This document shows positions 50,191 to 61,272 of a DNA stretch of 64,000 nt, piece after piece (position 1 is the stretch's first letter; every line of letters starts with the position of its first letter). A program made the translations under genes and the position numbers. The stretch lies in assembly GCA_029948255.1 (NCBI GenBank), contig JALIZF010001619.1:186001-250000 (forward strand). Reading direction: 5' to 3'. Under the pieces are notes generated by a model that saw only the letters and a program-made list of their open reading frames with translations, was not told where the DNA came from and made no database searches. The stretch is from Telmatactis stephensoni. Lineage: Eukaryota > Cnidaria > Anthozoa > Actiniaria > Isophelliidae.

Positions 50191-50333
50191 GTCAAACCTG
50201 TAAGGTGTCCAAAATGCTGTGGGCAGGTGATCCAGCGGTGACTGTGTCAACCTTTAAGATCCAACTACTCTACAGTAATGACGGAAGAACCTTTAAGTGT
50301 GTCAAAGTACGTCGTAACGCAAGGGAATGCAAG
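50191..50333 (+). CDS. Copy B exon 3: F5/8C domain, middle
   Basis: 143 bases, nine fewer than copy A. GQTCKVSKMLWAGD and FKIQLLYSNDGRTFKC are kept, but the end reads VKVRRNARECK instead of the copy A tail. The frame is open and phase 0 at the end. Confidence 0.83.
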
Positions 50334-50538
50334 GTACGGTTTATGTCTTTTCAATTTAATAAATAGAAGCAAAAGAGACATTTGATTAATCGGAAAAAGA
50401 AATTACTATCAAATTTATGCAAAGTACGGTTTGTGATTTTAACCAAAATCATGATAGAACGATTATTGAATAAAATAAGACTTAATCAAATAACAATGCG
50501 ACTGAAGTGTTTTATAAATGATTGTTTTTTACCTCTAG

Positions 50539-50707
50539 AATTATATAGCAAGAGGTTCCAAACCTATACCTGGTACACGCATAAACGAAGTTGAGCTTGG
50601 GACCACACTCACTGCTCGCTATTTTAGATTCAAACCAATTGAACCAAAGCCAACAACGTCTCCTGGTGCAGCTAACTTGAGAGTTGACCTCAAGGGATGT
50701 ATTCAAG
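50539..50707 (+). CDS. Copy B exon 4: F5/8C domain, end
   Basis: Same length as in copy A, open, with TARYFRFKPI and ANLRVDLKGC. Gly to Asp in the last strand brings it closer to the usual L-R-V-E-L. Confidence 0.85.
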
Positions 50708-52096
50708 GTACTTACATTCTGATTTTCAGTAATAATTTTATTTATTTTTAATATCTGTTTGTTTTAGTATGTCAATGGCAGGGTTTTAAGAGGAGATTTG
50801 TTTCCATGACGAGCAATAACTAGACCTTCGTGCGAGTTTTAATCCAAATTTTCGTTCTGGATTAACACTCAAATCCTTTTTCTACCGGTTAAAAACAGAT
50901 GTACCAAGATAAAATCCCGCCCCCCGGGATAAAATACCTGTTTTAAACGGAATTTTGAATTGTACTTTTTCTTTGAAGTTGTGATGGGATTAAGCTTTTT
51001 CAAGTTGACTAAGAAAACATGTAGAAATGAAAGCCTAAACCTCATTTTCGATTCAAATTTTCGCTTTGGATTAACACTTTGTTTCAACTTTCATCGGCCA
51101 ATTAGAAAACTAGGCTTACAAACAGCTATTCTTCAATTCAGGCGTTTTTGTCGTTCGAGCTTGAAAAAAAATCCCCTCTTAATACCAATTCGATCTTTCA
51201 TTATAAGTCAATAATGGTGCTGTAATGTGGGCGTTGCAAATTGAAGAGAAAACGTTGCAAAGTTGCTCGATCGTATTACCTCTCCGCGCGTGATATTGTC
51301 ATAAGTTGATTACAAATATTAAGAGATTTTTACCTTGTGCATGAAAGATAATTTCTTGTGCACGGAGTTGCGATTCGATCAACTTTTGCTTTGCACCGTG
51401 CAACGCAGGCATGCTGTGCGAAATGTCGCATCATTTTGTTGCCCGTTCTACCACACCAGACCCGTCGCGTTCAGATTGAATTCTATTGTTCTAAGACATC
51501 CACTGTAAGACTGCAGTATACGTAGCTGGCTAGAGAGTCTCATTAGCAATCGCACATCACATAACATAAAGATAATTCTCATTACATTATCCTTTGTCAC
51601 CGTCAACTACTCTGGTGTCCAATGGTAAGGCAAGCGATGAATGAAAATTTGTATAAGAAAGAGATCTTTTACTAACGTTTCGAGGCAAGGTCTTTCGGAG
51701 TGATTGCTGTAAAATTACTTCTTTAGTTATTATAACGCTGCTAGCTAGTTGCAGCTTCCGTACTTGGTGGTAAGTCTACAATCATTGCCAGAATTGTTGG
51801 CACGATTTTGTCGGAGTGCGCGCGCACAGTGGACGGTAATGAAATTGGCTCCCCCCTCTCCCGGCCCGCTGTTCAATGTTGCTGTGAAAATCCCAACACC
51901 TACCGCTTGGTAATCGGTCCAAAATACCTTTTATCAAATTCACATCGTGCCAACTAATTTTGGCAAGGATTGTACTCAAAATCGTCCATTGTTAAAAAGA
52001 AAGGGAAATGTACCCTTTCATAGTGTCGTAGAGACACTAATCACCCTTAAAATAAAGATTACACATGGATTGTCGTTTTTGCCTTTTCGTTCTCAG
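50708..52096 (+). other. Copy B intron with extra sequence
   Basis: Longer than the copy A intron (1,389 against 751 bases). Extra stretches lie near 50800-51215 and 51790-52000. Pieces like TTGCTCGATCGTATTACCTC and TTGTTGCCCGTTCTACC relate to the element at 20532-20965. No exon is seen. Confidence 0.6.
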
Positions 52097-52655
52097 TTAC
52101 CCCGACAATGGACATCATGTTTGCCATGAGTGCTACATCGTCCACTGGAGAACCTGTCTTCACAAACATGAAGAACACAGTCAAAGAAATTATCAACGCT
52201 TATGGGCTACCAGTCATTAGGTATTCTGTAGTAGTGTTTGGTTCTTCTTTTACAAAGGTTTTTGACTTGTTAAAATCCTCAAGACATAGAAGTAAAGCGA
52301 GTGTTAGAAAGCTGCACTGATAGTGCAAGCCGTGTTACCACCGGACCACCATCATTAACTAATGCATTTACCAAGATAAAAGCTATATTCGACACACAGT
52401 CACTTCGATCTAACGTTCGTCGAGTGCTTGTTGTAATGATGGAGGAAAGCTCAACCCAAACTGAGTCTGCTCTGAAGAGTGCAGCAGCAAGTCTTCGATC
52501 AAGTAACATTCTAGTAATAGCTGTTAGTTTTGGACGAGAGATTGCAATTCAAGAATTTGATTGGATAACTTTAAATCGATTCTACGTCATGATGATGTCA
52601 CCAAAGCAATCTCCACGACACGTGGGTTTGGGGATCATGACAAGAGCTCTCAAGG
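52097..52655 (+). pseudogene. Copy B exon 5: VWA domain 1, frameshifted
   Basis: 559 bases against 558 in copy A. Copy B reads AAGCTGCACTGATAG where copy A reads AAGCTGACTGATAG, so one C is gained near 52315 and the frame meets a stop (KLH then TGA at 52318-52320). After that the original reading continues in another frame (DSASRVTTGPPSLTN). The donor is GTGAGT, stronger than the copy A GTTAGT. Confidence 0.85.
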
Positions 52656-53113
52656 GTGAGTACGTACTTGCCTGTTCTAAAACTGACCATCTGGGGCAAA
52701 GTATCCACTGATTGCTGTGTTTGTACTTGCGTTATAAGTAGTCCTGTTCACACTTGAAAAGTAGCGACCAAGCATAAAGCAAGCGCTTATCATGTTTGTT
52801 CTAAATTGTGTCACTTTTGCATAGCTCTGTGTCGCTGGTATAGTGAGAGCCAGGTTTTAGTTTGAAACTCAGAATGTTTGCTAAAAAGAACTGCAATGCG
52901 TTTTTGAAGTCGCCGGATCTTCACAAGCGCGCACTTTATGACCAAGTAAGCGCGAAAATTATACTGAATAGGGAGAGAAAGTGCATGGACAGCACGAGGT
53001 CTCGTTTTGTGCTGACAAACCAAAAATATATAAATAATGACCTCTTATACAAGTACACTAGATTTGCAACTCTTATCTAAAATTTGCAAACGCTTGTGTT
53101 CCCTTTGCGACAG

Positions 53114-53694
53114 AAATTGACGTAACCTTCGCAGTTGGTGCTCTTTCCGCCAAAAACGAGACCATTTTCAAGTTGATGAAAAACACCATGAAATCAATCA
53201 TCGACAAGTATGGAATTCAAACCATCCATTACAGTGTGGTAAACTATGGATACGACACATTCCCAATTGAAATTCCCTATACTAAATTCCTTAAAGATTC
53301 TATAACATCGGCCTTCAGTAAAGCTGTAGGTGGCCTTGGCCAAATTAAAAAGGCGAAGCCTTCGTCCTTTTACGAATCGATGGCACAACCTACTTGTCTG
53401 CTTGTAGAGCTTCCTTCAACGACCCCAAAGCAAGGCCAAATGCTGATAAAATCATTTTATTAATGACTGATATGAACGCAAATCCATTGCATGAAAATGT
53501 TGCTTCGATAAGATCCATTGTTTATAATGAAGAACATGTTGGTGGAAAAAGATTCATTCCGATAGGAATTGGTACAGAGATCAAGACAAAACAATTGTCG
53601 CTATTGACAACAAACTTACATGATGTCATTCATGTTGATGAGAGTGTTACAAGTACATCGTTACAAGAACAAATCATGGATGAAGTGTACAGAG
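53114..53694 (+). pseudogene. Copy B exon 6: VWA domain 2, frameshifted
   Basis: 581 bases against 579 in copy A. The run AAATTAAAAAGGCG has one more A than copy A, and CCTACTTGTC one more C. The first frame (GQIKKAKPSSFYESMAQ) looks like the original helix; the reading SACRASFNDPKARPNADK follows in a different frame from about 53394. Copy B thus keeps a better helix but loses frame; copy A keeps frame but not the helix. Confidence 0.83.
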
Positions 53695-53934
53695 GTAAGA
53701 TATTCAAACACTACTTAGGTCTACTTGAGCTACAGTTAGCTTGAGTAAACAGCTGTACTCGTTTTAATGTGATTTCGAAATCCTACTCTCTTTGGTCCCC
53801 TATGGGAATAAAGAGGGGTAGAGGGGACGTGTCCATTGCTAGAATTTATCCATATAAAAATGATAAAGAATCCGGCAAATATGCAGATTATGGAAAGAAC
53901 AGCTCAGATGCCGATAAACAAACGAAATGACGAA

Positions 53935-54040
53935 AGAAAGAAAGAAAAAATGAATGAATGAATGAATGAATGAATGAATGAATGAATGAATGAATGAATG
54001 AATGAATAATGAATGAATGAATGAATGAATGAATGAATGC
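53935..54040 (+). repeat. (GAAT)n microsatellite expanded in copy B
   Basis: About 22 GAAT units in two runs, broken by GAATAAT near 54003. Copy A has only a short mixed stretch at the same place (37318-37392). Post-duplication expansion. Confidence 0.92.
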
Positions 54041-54118
54041 ATAATAGTATATCCTATACCTATATAAAGAAAGTATACACAAATACTGTAATTTGACTTG
54101 TTTTCACTTTTTCATTAG

Positions 54119-54667
54119 TGTACATGCCAGATGTGGACCTAACGTTTGTCATACAATACACATCATTTCTTATAACCTCGGTAATGCAATCAATTGCTAA
54201 CCAGTATGGAACAGGAAGAATTCAATACAGCGTTATTCAGTACGGCAATGGTAGCAATTCCTACACTTTGTACAAGTTTGGAACCATTTTTCCTGGTAAA
54301 GAAGTTCTAAAGAAAGCAATATTAAAGATTGCTAGACCAGCTGTAAAATGGCACAAAGTATCACTGGAGAAATCTTTGCAATTAGCCAAGACTAACTATG
54401 GATCGTCCAGCGTGCGTTCTTTTGCTCTTAAGGTTGTGGTTGTTTTAATGTTCGGGAATACTGGTCTCAGTGAGTCAGGTTCTTCGTAAATCATTGTCAT
54501 CGCTACAGAATATTGGCGTACGCGTTATACCGCTTGGTGCGTGACCCAGTTTGTCGACGATGAGGAGATGAGATTCATGACGGCATATCATGATCAAGTG
54601 GTTTTGATAAACCCCGACAACATAGTCTATCGTCATGGAGAAGAAGTTATGAACCTTATTGCGAGGA
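54119..54667 (+). pseudogene. Copy B exon 7: VWA domain 3, interrupted
   Basis: 549 bases against 546. GAGTCAGGTTCTTCGTAA has one G more than copy A and makes a TAA stop at 54487-54489. A further +2 near 54537 (GGTGCGTGACCCAG) brings the original frame back (VDDEEMRFMTAYHDQVV). The start also differs: VDLTFVIQYTSFLITS. Confidence 0.83.
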
Positions 54668-54832
54668 GTAAGTACTACACAGTAACATCGTTTATACTTA
54701 ATCGAGAATTCATTGAGCAATTAAAGAACATACAAGAATACGTTTTACTACAATCATGGAGTCTTTCCAGCACACACATTACGGTGGAAAACAAATAAAC
54801 AACAACAACAACAACAACAATAACAGGGGTGG

Positions 54833-54926
54833 ACATAGGAATTTTTGACAGGGGTGGATATAGGGACTTTTGACAGGGGTGGATATAGGGATTTTTGACA
54901 GGGGTGGATATAGGGATTTTTGACAG
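54833..54926 (+). repeat. 25-bp minisatellite, copy B
   Basis: Four units of CAGGGGTGGATATAGGGATT plus TTTGA and a partial fifth, preceded by (AAC)n. Homologous to 38183-38282. Confidence 0.82.
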
Positions 54927-55110
54927 GGGTTTGAGATGGGGGCAAACGTATATTTCATGCACACGAAATTAATTCAAATATGTAGCAGAACAATAGAACT
55001 ATGATCAAATCTAGAGGATTGTTCAGTTCCCAATTCCAAAAAGCGACATGAAATCTTTTCTGTCATCTAATGTAACGTTTAACGCTAACGTTTTCACTTC
55101 ATTTGTTTAG

Positions 55111-55662
55111 TCCCCCTAATCGATGTGGTGTTTATTCTTAATGCGGATTCATCCAGTTCATCTACCACCTTTAAATTGATGCAGAATGCTATCAAGATGA
55201 TAGCTGACAAGTTTGGTGTGGCTAGATTCCATTATGCTCTCATCGTTTATGGTGGAACCTCAGTAACAAAAGCGTTTGACTTCTCAGAAAACTTTCCCTA
55301 TAAAGCTGCTTTCATTCAAAAAATAGGTGCTTTAGTCAAACTTAGTGGTACTAGCAGGATTTCTGATGCTTTGAAGAAAGTAAAAACTGTGTTCCAAGGT
55401 CCAAAAGCCCGTCCCAACGCAAGAAAGGCAGTAGTTATCGTTCAAGACAAAAGCACTGGCATAGCTTTGACCCAACTAGTAAAACGTATGGTTCGATCTC
55501 TGTTTGATGAAGGAATAATTGTAATAGGAGCAGGAATTGGTAATGAAATAACTGTGTTTGAAGAACGAGCCTTGACTATCAGAAATGGGGATGCTTTCAT
55601 TATTCCTACCAACGAACCCGCAGGATCTCTAGGAGACAAGATTGTAGCTAGGATATTCAATG
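55111..55662 (+). CDS. Copy B exon 8: VWA domain 4
   Basis: 552 bases, one codon longer than copy A (TQLVKRMVRS against TQLNGMIRS). Open frame, phase 1-1, start IDVVFILNADSSSS, second Asp kept in VVIVQDKSTG. Confidence 0.88.
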
Positions 55663-56690
55663 GTGAGTAGAGAACTTCTTATAAAGGATGCTTATTCATC
55701 TGTCTCATGCACGAATACGGTCATTTGTAGATGAACACAACGTTTTGACTGCTGCTTCTAGGAAACGATTTTGCGATGGAGATGGCTCCGGATCTGTGTT
55801 TCAAAATGACCGGGCGTCATTTGAGTACAATTGCTTCCCTGCATGTTCGTTCTGTAGTGGATTCAATTCCTGGACCTACCAAGGCAATTTGGGGGAGTTT
55901 TGACTTCTAAAAAAATGCAATCGGTGCAATATTTGGCCGGTAGGTGGGAGGCTCGCTGCACTTATAAAATACAGTGCCTTTCGCCTAGGCGAGTAGCCAC
56001 AAAAATATCTAAAACAGAAAACCTAGGGGGAGTGATGTCAAAATTTTGCATAATTTCCCATGATTCAATTCGGTGGAGCAGAAGAAAAACGTGTTTCGGC
56101 TACTGTGGCAAAAGAAACGGCTGCTGCTTGGCTCGTATAAGAAGTGAGAAGGAAAACACCGTTGAAATCATAAAAACTAGGCTCACAGTTTTCTATTAAT
56201 AGAAATTTCTGACTTTTTCTGATATTTTTCGATTAAAATCAACGACAAAAAGCATGTTTCCCTGTGTTGCTCTTTAACACGAAAAATGCGCATTTTGGGT
56301 TTCGTGCTGAAACAAACGAATAAATCTTACGCAAATTGGGACTCAAAATAGTTTGTTTCACTGTGAAAGTTAGGAAACTTACTGGGCAAAATCAAGTGAT
56401 CTCCGTAGCCGTGCTTCTTCAAGTGAGAGCGGTAGAATTTTTCCCTATAAAGTGCCTACATTTATCGTCACACATTATGTGACGTTGGAAGGAAAAGCGT
56501 TAAGGGTTCGAATTAGTTTTCTAATCATTGATTCTTTTGTTACTCATTATTTTTTAATAGATTTTGATTTCTTAGAGCTGCATCTCGACGACAACAACAA
56601 CAACAACAACAACAACAACTTTCAACCAGGACATTGCTCTACACTACATTGCTCGCTGATTAATTCTCGTAACTATCCTTTCCGTTTTAG
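55663..56690 (+). other. Copy B intron with unmatched central part
   Basis: 1,028 bases against 446 in copy A. Only about 65 bases at the left and 100 at the right, including an (AAC)n run at 56590-56619, match. The middle (about 55730-56590) has no counterpart in copy A and no recognisable coding content. Confidence 0.6.
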
Positions 56691-57239
56691 ATGGATTTCC
56701 TAAAGTTGACTTGGTGTTCGCTCTCAGTCTCACTGCTGTTAATCCAAGTACTCAAGACATGATGAAGAACATCGTTAAATCCGTTATCCAAAGATTTGGT
56801 ACAGATCGTATTCACTATGCTGTCATTCTCTTTGGAAACACTGTAGTAAACAAGATGGATTTTGACAGCACACTTCCAGACCAGAAATCAATTCTTGATC
56901 TTGTTAAAAATCTCCAAAAAGTAGATGACAGTTCAAATCCAGACTTGGGAGCTGCCATGAAGAGATCGAAGGACTTGTTCGCCAAGAGGGCAAGAAGAGA
57001 TGCCCAAAGGGTTCTTGTAGTTTTGACAGACAAGACACCATCATCGAGTGAAGAGTCACTTCAGACATCCAAGCAAAATCTACAGAATCAGGGGGTGGCA
57101 ATCTTCCCTGTTGCTATTGGTAGGAATGTCAACATAACCCTACTTTATAATGTGACAGTGTTTAGAGATCACGTGACTCCAGTCAAGACCAATGATGTGC
57201 CTTCACAAGTAGCAGTGGATATGATGTATAAAATACCAC
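56691..57239 (+). CDS. Copy B exon 9: VWA domain 5
   Basis: 549 bases, open, phase 1-1, start VDLVFALSLTAVNPS. VLVVLTDKTPSS restores the canonical T-D pair that copy A has as I-D. Donor GTAAGT. Confidence 0.88.
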
Positions 57240-57352
57240 GTAAGTGTATTTTTCTTGCTATATGAACTACAGTTATCCGATGAGTATAGTAGGATTTTTT
57301 GAGTTTACAATTTCGTTCAGTTAATAGTGATCCTTTTTTTCTATTATCAAAG

Positions 57353-57946
57353 TGGCCCAAATTGACCTGGTGTTTGCCTTGACTGTGGGTAGAACTACAC
57401 CACTGAATATTAACAGAATAATGCTAGATACCGTGAAAGCTATTGGGAACAAGTATAGTACAAGAAAGATTCGTATAACCGTTTTAGCATTTGGCGAAGG
57501 AAGAGGATCGGTACGGAGATACGCTGGCTTTAACTTAACTTTCGCCGGTCAAGGAATTTTACACAGTTATCTTAGAAGTCTTGAATGGTACCTCGTCTCT
57601 GGGCGTCGCCGTAGCCCCAGTGCTGCTGCAGTAAATATTCCAGATCTGAAGAGGGTAATCAAAAAGACAGAGGAGGTCTTTGAATATTCTCGTGTACGTC
57701 GTGACTCTAAAAAGGTGTTAACTATAGTAACACATCGGGCATTTAATCTTTCTGCAAATGAGATAAGAACAGCAGTACAACCTCTTGACAAGGCTGGTAT
57801 TCGTATTGTCACTGTTGGGTTTGGCAAAGAACCAATACAGAAAGAGCTGAAGGACATCACCCGTACTGAACGAGCAATTGTTAGACCAGTAGGCAAAGAT
57901 GGAGGCAGCCAAGTACTTGATGAGATTATGAAAGTCATCTTAAATG
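57353..57946 (+). CDS. Copy B exon 10: VWA domain 6
   Basis: 594 bases, open. The segment from 57510 to 57650 (GSVRRYAGFNLTFAGQGILH and SGRRRSPSAAAVNIPD) differs clearly from copy A while the flanks are almost the same, so this patch has many replacement changes. Confidence 0.88.
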
Positions 57947-58074
57947 GTGAGTTGTGCTTTTCCTCTTGGCTTTAACCCCCATAGAATATTGTGTGATTGC
58001 GCTTATATAAAACCGTGGGGTTTTTTTCACTTCTATTTACTCTTCGTTTCATTGTTTATTTTTTATTTCATTAG

Positions 58075-58626
58075 ATGGTATTCCACAGATGTACCTGACA
58101 TTTGCTATCAGTGCGACTGGACCTGACGCAGCCAAGACGTTCCCAAAAATGAAGGACGAGATTGCTGCCGTTATTAACCGCTATGACCCCAAGAAATTCA
58201 AATACTCTCTCATCGTCTTTGGACAAAATGTTAAGACTGTTTTTAAATTGGATCCTGACAAATCAAAACTGGATTTACTGACAGCTATCAACGCTGTAAC
58301 TCGCGAAACAGGTGGACCCTTACTGGTAAAAGCCCTCAAACACACTGACCAGTTGTTTTCAGACAAGAACACCTTCTCTAAAGAGGAACTCCAAAAAGTA
58401 GTTGTTTTAATGTGGGATAAGACTTCCACGGAGAAATCAGCAAATATCACTAACGCTGCAAAAACGTTAATCAGGAATAATGTTCGTGTGATATCTGTAC
58501 CAATGATTACTAATCCAGTCAGTGCAGCAGAAGTAGTAAATCCAAGTAAAGAAAAAGTTGTACCAAACAACTTGGCTTCTGATCCTGCGCTTGTTGGAGA
58601 ACAAATTGTTGACATACTTCTCTCTG
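58075..58626 (+). CDS. Copy B exon 11: VWA domain 7
   Basis: 552 bases, open, nearly identical to copy A (M to T, F to L, A to V level changes). Start MYLTFAISATGPDA; VVVLMWDKTS keeps the second Asp. Confidence 0.88.
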
Positions 58627-58696
58627 GTAAGAACTGATCGGCCATTCCAAATAAAACAACGATTTATAAAACTAATTCTTGTCTTCGTTTGCTTAG

Positions 58697-58810
58697 CTCC
58701 ACGATGTAAAGCCAACCAATGCCAAAATGGTGGCACATGTATTTTGAATATTTGTAGTTGTAAGAAAGGTTTCTCTGGGAACAACTGTGAAAGTCTTGGC
58801 TTTAAAGAAG
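58697..58810 (+). CDS. Copy B exon 12: EGF domain
   Basis: 114 bases, all six Cys kept (APRCKANQCQNGGTC, CSCKKGFSGNNC). Strong donor GTAAGT. The in-frame read-through to TGA at 58882-58884 is the same as in copy A. Confidence 0.9.
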
Positions 58811-58871
58811 GTAAGTTACAGTTGCAACAAGAAAACCCCATGACCAATACAGACTGCGTATTTGAATGGTA

Positions 58872-59985
58872 CCGAAACCACTGACCAGTAAAGAGGCTGT
58901 TGTATGGTATGTCATACCACTGACCAGTAAAGAGGCTGTTGTATGGTATGTCATACCACTGACCAGTAAAGAGGCTGTTGTATGGTATGTCATACCACTG
59001 ACCAGTAAAGAGGCTGTTGTATGGTATGTCATACCACTGACCAGTAAAGAGACTGTTGTATGGTATGTCATACCACTGACCAGTAAAGAGGCTGTTGTAT
59101 GGTATGTCATACCACTGACCAGTAAAGAGACTGTTTTATGGTATGTCATACCACTGACCAGTGAAGAGACTGTTGCATGGTATGCCATACCACTGACCAG
59201 TAAAGAGGCTGTTGTATGGTATGTCATACCACTGACCAGTAAAGAGACTGTTGTATGGTATGTCATACCACTGACCAGTAAAGAGACTGTTGTATGGTAT
59301 GTCATACCACTGACCAGTAAAGAGGCTGTTGTATGGTATGTCATACCACTGACCAGTAAAGAGGCTGTTGTATGGTATGTCATACCACTGACCAGTAAAG
59401 AGACTGTTGTATGGTATGTCATACCACTGACCAGTAAAGAGGCTGTTGTATGGTATGTCATACCACTGACCAGTAAAGAGGCTGTTGTATGGTATGTCAT
59501 ACCACTGACCAGTAAAGAGACTGTTGTATGGTATGTCATACCACTGACCAGTAAAGAGGCTGTTGTATGGTATGTCATACCACTGACCAGTAAAGAGACT
59601 GTTGTATAGTATGTCATACCACTGACCAGTAAAGAAACTGTTGTATGGTATGTCATACCACTGACCAGTAAAGAGACTGTTTTATGGTATGTCATACCAC
59701 TGACCAGTGAAGAGACTGTTGCATGGTATGCCATACCACTGACCAGTAAAGAGGCTGTTGTATGGTATGTCATACCACTGACCAGTAAAGAGACTGTTGT
59801 ATAGTATGTCATACCACTGACCAGTCAAGAAACTGTTGTATGGTATGTCATACCACTGACCAGTAAAGAGACTGTTTTATGGTATGTCATACCACTGACC
59901 AGTAAAGAGGCTGTTGTATGGTATGTCGTACCACTGACCAGTTGAGAGGCTGTTGTATGGTACGTCATACCAGGTTGTTGTAGGT
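58872..59985 (+). repeat. 39-bp self-complementary minisatellite, copy B (about 28 units)
   Basis: Same unit as 42306-43110, with more copies and more GGCTGTTGTATGG variants. Higher-order blocks are visible: the series around 59100-59200 and 59650-59750 share TGTTTTATGG, GTGAAGAG and TGTTGCATGG variants in the same order, so groups of units were copied together. Confidence 0.95.
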
Positions 59986-60078
59986 ATATTGTACATATAT
60001 ACAATGTGCCATATACCACACTATACCATTTACCAGTAAAGGCTTGTTTATGGCTTGTTATACCATTGTGAGAAATCA

Positions 60079-60296
60079 GTGTATGGGGTGTCAGGGAGGG
60101 GTGGTACCTCTAACGGTTGGACAGTCGTACTCTTTGGAGTAGTTCACACTGGAATTGGTCTCCACCTGACACCCAGCTCTCACATGTGGCTCCAAGAAGC
60201 TGTTTATTTACAGCGGCCACACCCCGGTAAACCGTCTCGACTGACGGGCTAAACCAGGTGAGGGTAGCCATAGGGTAGTTCACTGTGGTGAATACT
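60079..60296 (+). repeat. Conserved 215-bp segment, copy B side
   Basis: Counterpart of 43281-43499, differing at only a few places. The duplication ends here; sequence to the right is unrelated to copy A. Confidence 0.5.
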
Positions 60297-60298
60297 TA

Positions 60299-60459
60299 AG
60301 AAATGGTCAACACGTGCGTCATGGATGCACGCGGGAGGCTGCTAAGCACTAGAGAAGCGTAAGAGTTATACGAGGCGTTGCTTCTCGAGTGCCTAGCAGC
60401 CGACCAAGTGCATCCATAAATTCAATGGACGCACTGCTGAGTGTTGACCATTTCTTTTA
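60299..60459. mobile_element. Palindromic MITE at the end of the duplication
   Basis: Ends AAGAAATGGTCAACACGTGC and TGTTGACCATTTCTT are complementary, and internal CATGGATGCAC pairs with GTGCATCCAT. It abuts the point where copy B stops matching copy A. Confidence 0.75.
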
Positions 60460-60504
60460 TATAACATAGCCAAACATAAAAAGTCATATGTTTAACCACA
60501 ATTA

Positions 60505-60770
60505 TAAAATATTTGAGATATAACGCGTGCGCTGATTGGCTGGCTTCCATGTTTATATCAGTGGACAGAGATATGGCTCGCTCAAAAAACGTCGAAAATA
60601 TTTTATAAAAGCAATATAAAACGATCTCTCTGTACTGTGATATAAACACTCTGGAAGATGTAGAGCACTCGAAAAGCAAGAGAAGCTTGCTTTTCTCTTG
60701 CTCTACATCTTCCATCGTGTTTATATCACAGTACAGAGACATGCGTGCGCGTTTTATATTCCTTAATAAT
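60505..60770. mobile_element. Dispersed hairpin element, copy 2
   Basis: Starts TATAACGCGTGCGCTGATTG and has the pair CTCTGTACTGTGATATAAAC and GTTTATATCACAGTACAGAG, with GAAAAGCAAGAGAAGCTTGC at the centre. Relative of 4712-5035; this copy has the better-kept arms. Confidence 0.75.
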
Positions 60771-61272
60771 AATATTGATGACCTTCAAACAATGACGTGA
60801 GCGTCATGTACATTGAGTTTTGGCGTTATATATTACCTATGTTATAAAGACAGTGAATGTTGCCGGATTAACGTTGATGGGCGCGTTAGATGATGATCTT
60901 TACCATGGAATACTAAGAAAAACGTGCCCAGTGAACTTCAAGAGGACTGCATACATCATTATTTCTAGCAAATTATCCAATGAAAGATCTTTTTCGATAA
61001 GAACCCACTGACGTCCAATACTATCTGCGTTCGGTCTGTAAGCTTATAGGTTAACCGACTAGCCGGCTGACAATTATTTGATAACAATATACATTCTTTG
61101 GAAGTTGTCCTTTAGCTTTGGTAGCATATCAGTCTATCACTAAGTTATATATGTACTGACTACTTGTAGTCCAAACCTTCTTCGTTCAAATCCACATCCC
61201 TCAATGATGTTCAGGCGCTGGTTGCACGAAGCTTAAGGGTGGAATAAGTATCGGTCGGATCAATTCCCTTAT

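Larger units (their letters stand above)
46131..58810 (+). pseudogene. F5/8C - seven VWA - EGF gene, copy B (broken in VWA1-3)
   Basis: Exons: 46131-46212, 49568-49711, 50191-50333, 50539-50707, 52097-52655, 53114-53694, 54119-54667, 55111-55662, 56691-57239, 57353-57946, 58075-58626 and 58697-58810. Splice sites are all kept. Relative to copy A, VWA1 has one extra base, VWA2 has two extra bases, and VWA3 has +1 and then +2 with a TAA in between. VWA4 to VWA7 and EGF are open and well conserved. A full-length product cannot be made as written. Since all VWA exons are phase 1-1, skipping the three broken ones would restore a frame with four VWA domains. Base errors in the assembly are an alternative. 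Confidence 0.8.
45343..60296 (+). repeat. Segmental duplication, copy B
   Basis: Co-linear with 31394-43499. It is longer mainly because of the 2.4-kb insertion at 46971-49409, a longer intron between VWA4 and VWA5, and more minisatellite units. It lacks the copy A insertions at 32009-32246 and 38330-38866. Confidence 0.95.

Noticed and set aside
58802..59812. 336-codon minus-strand and 247-codon plus-strand frames
   Set aside because: Same repeat effect as in copy A; the plus-strand frame stops where a unit has TATAG.
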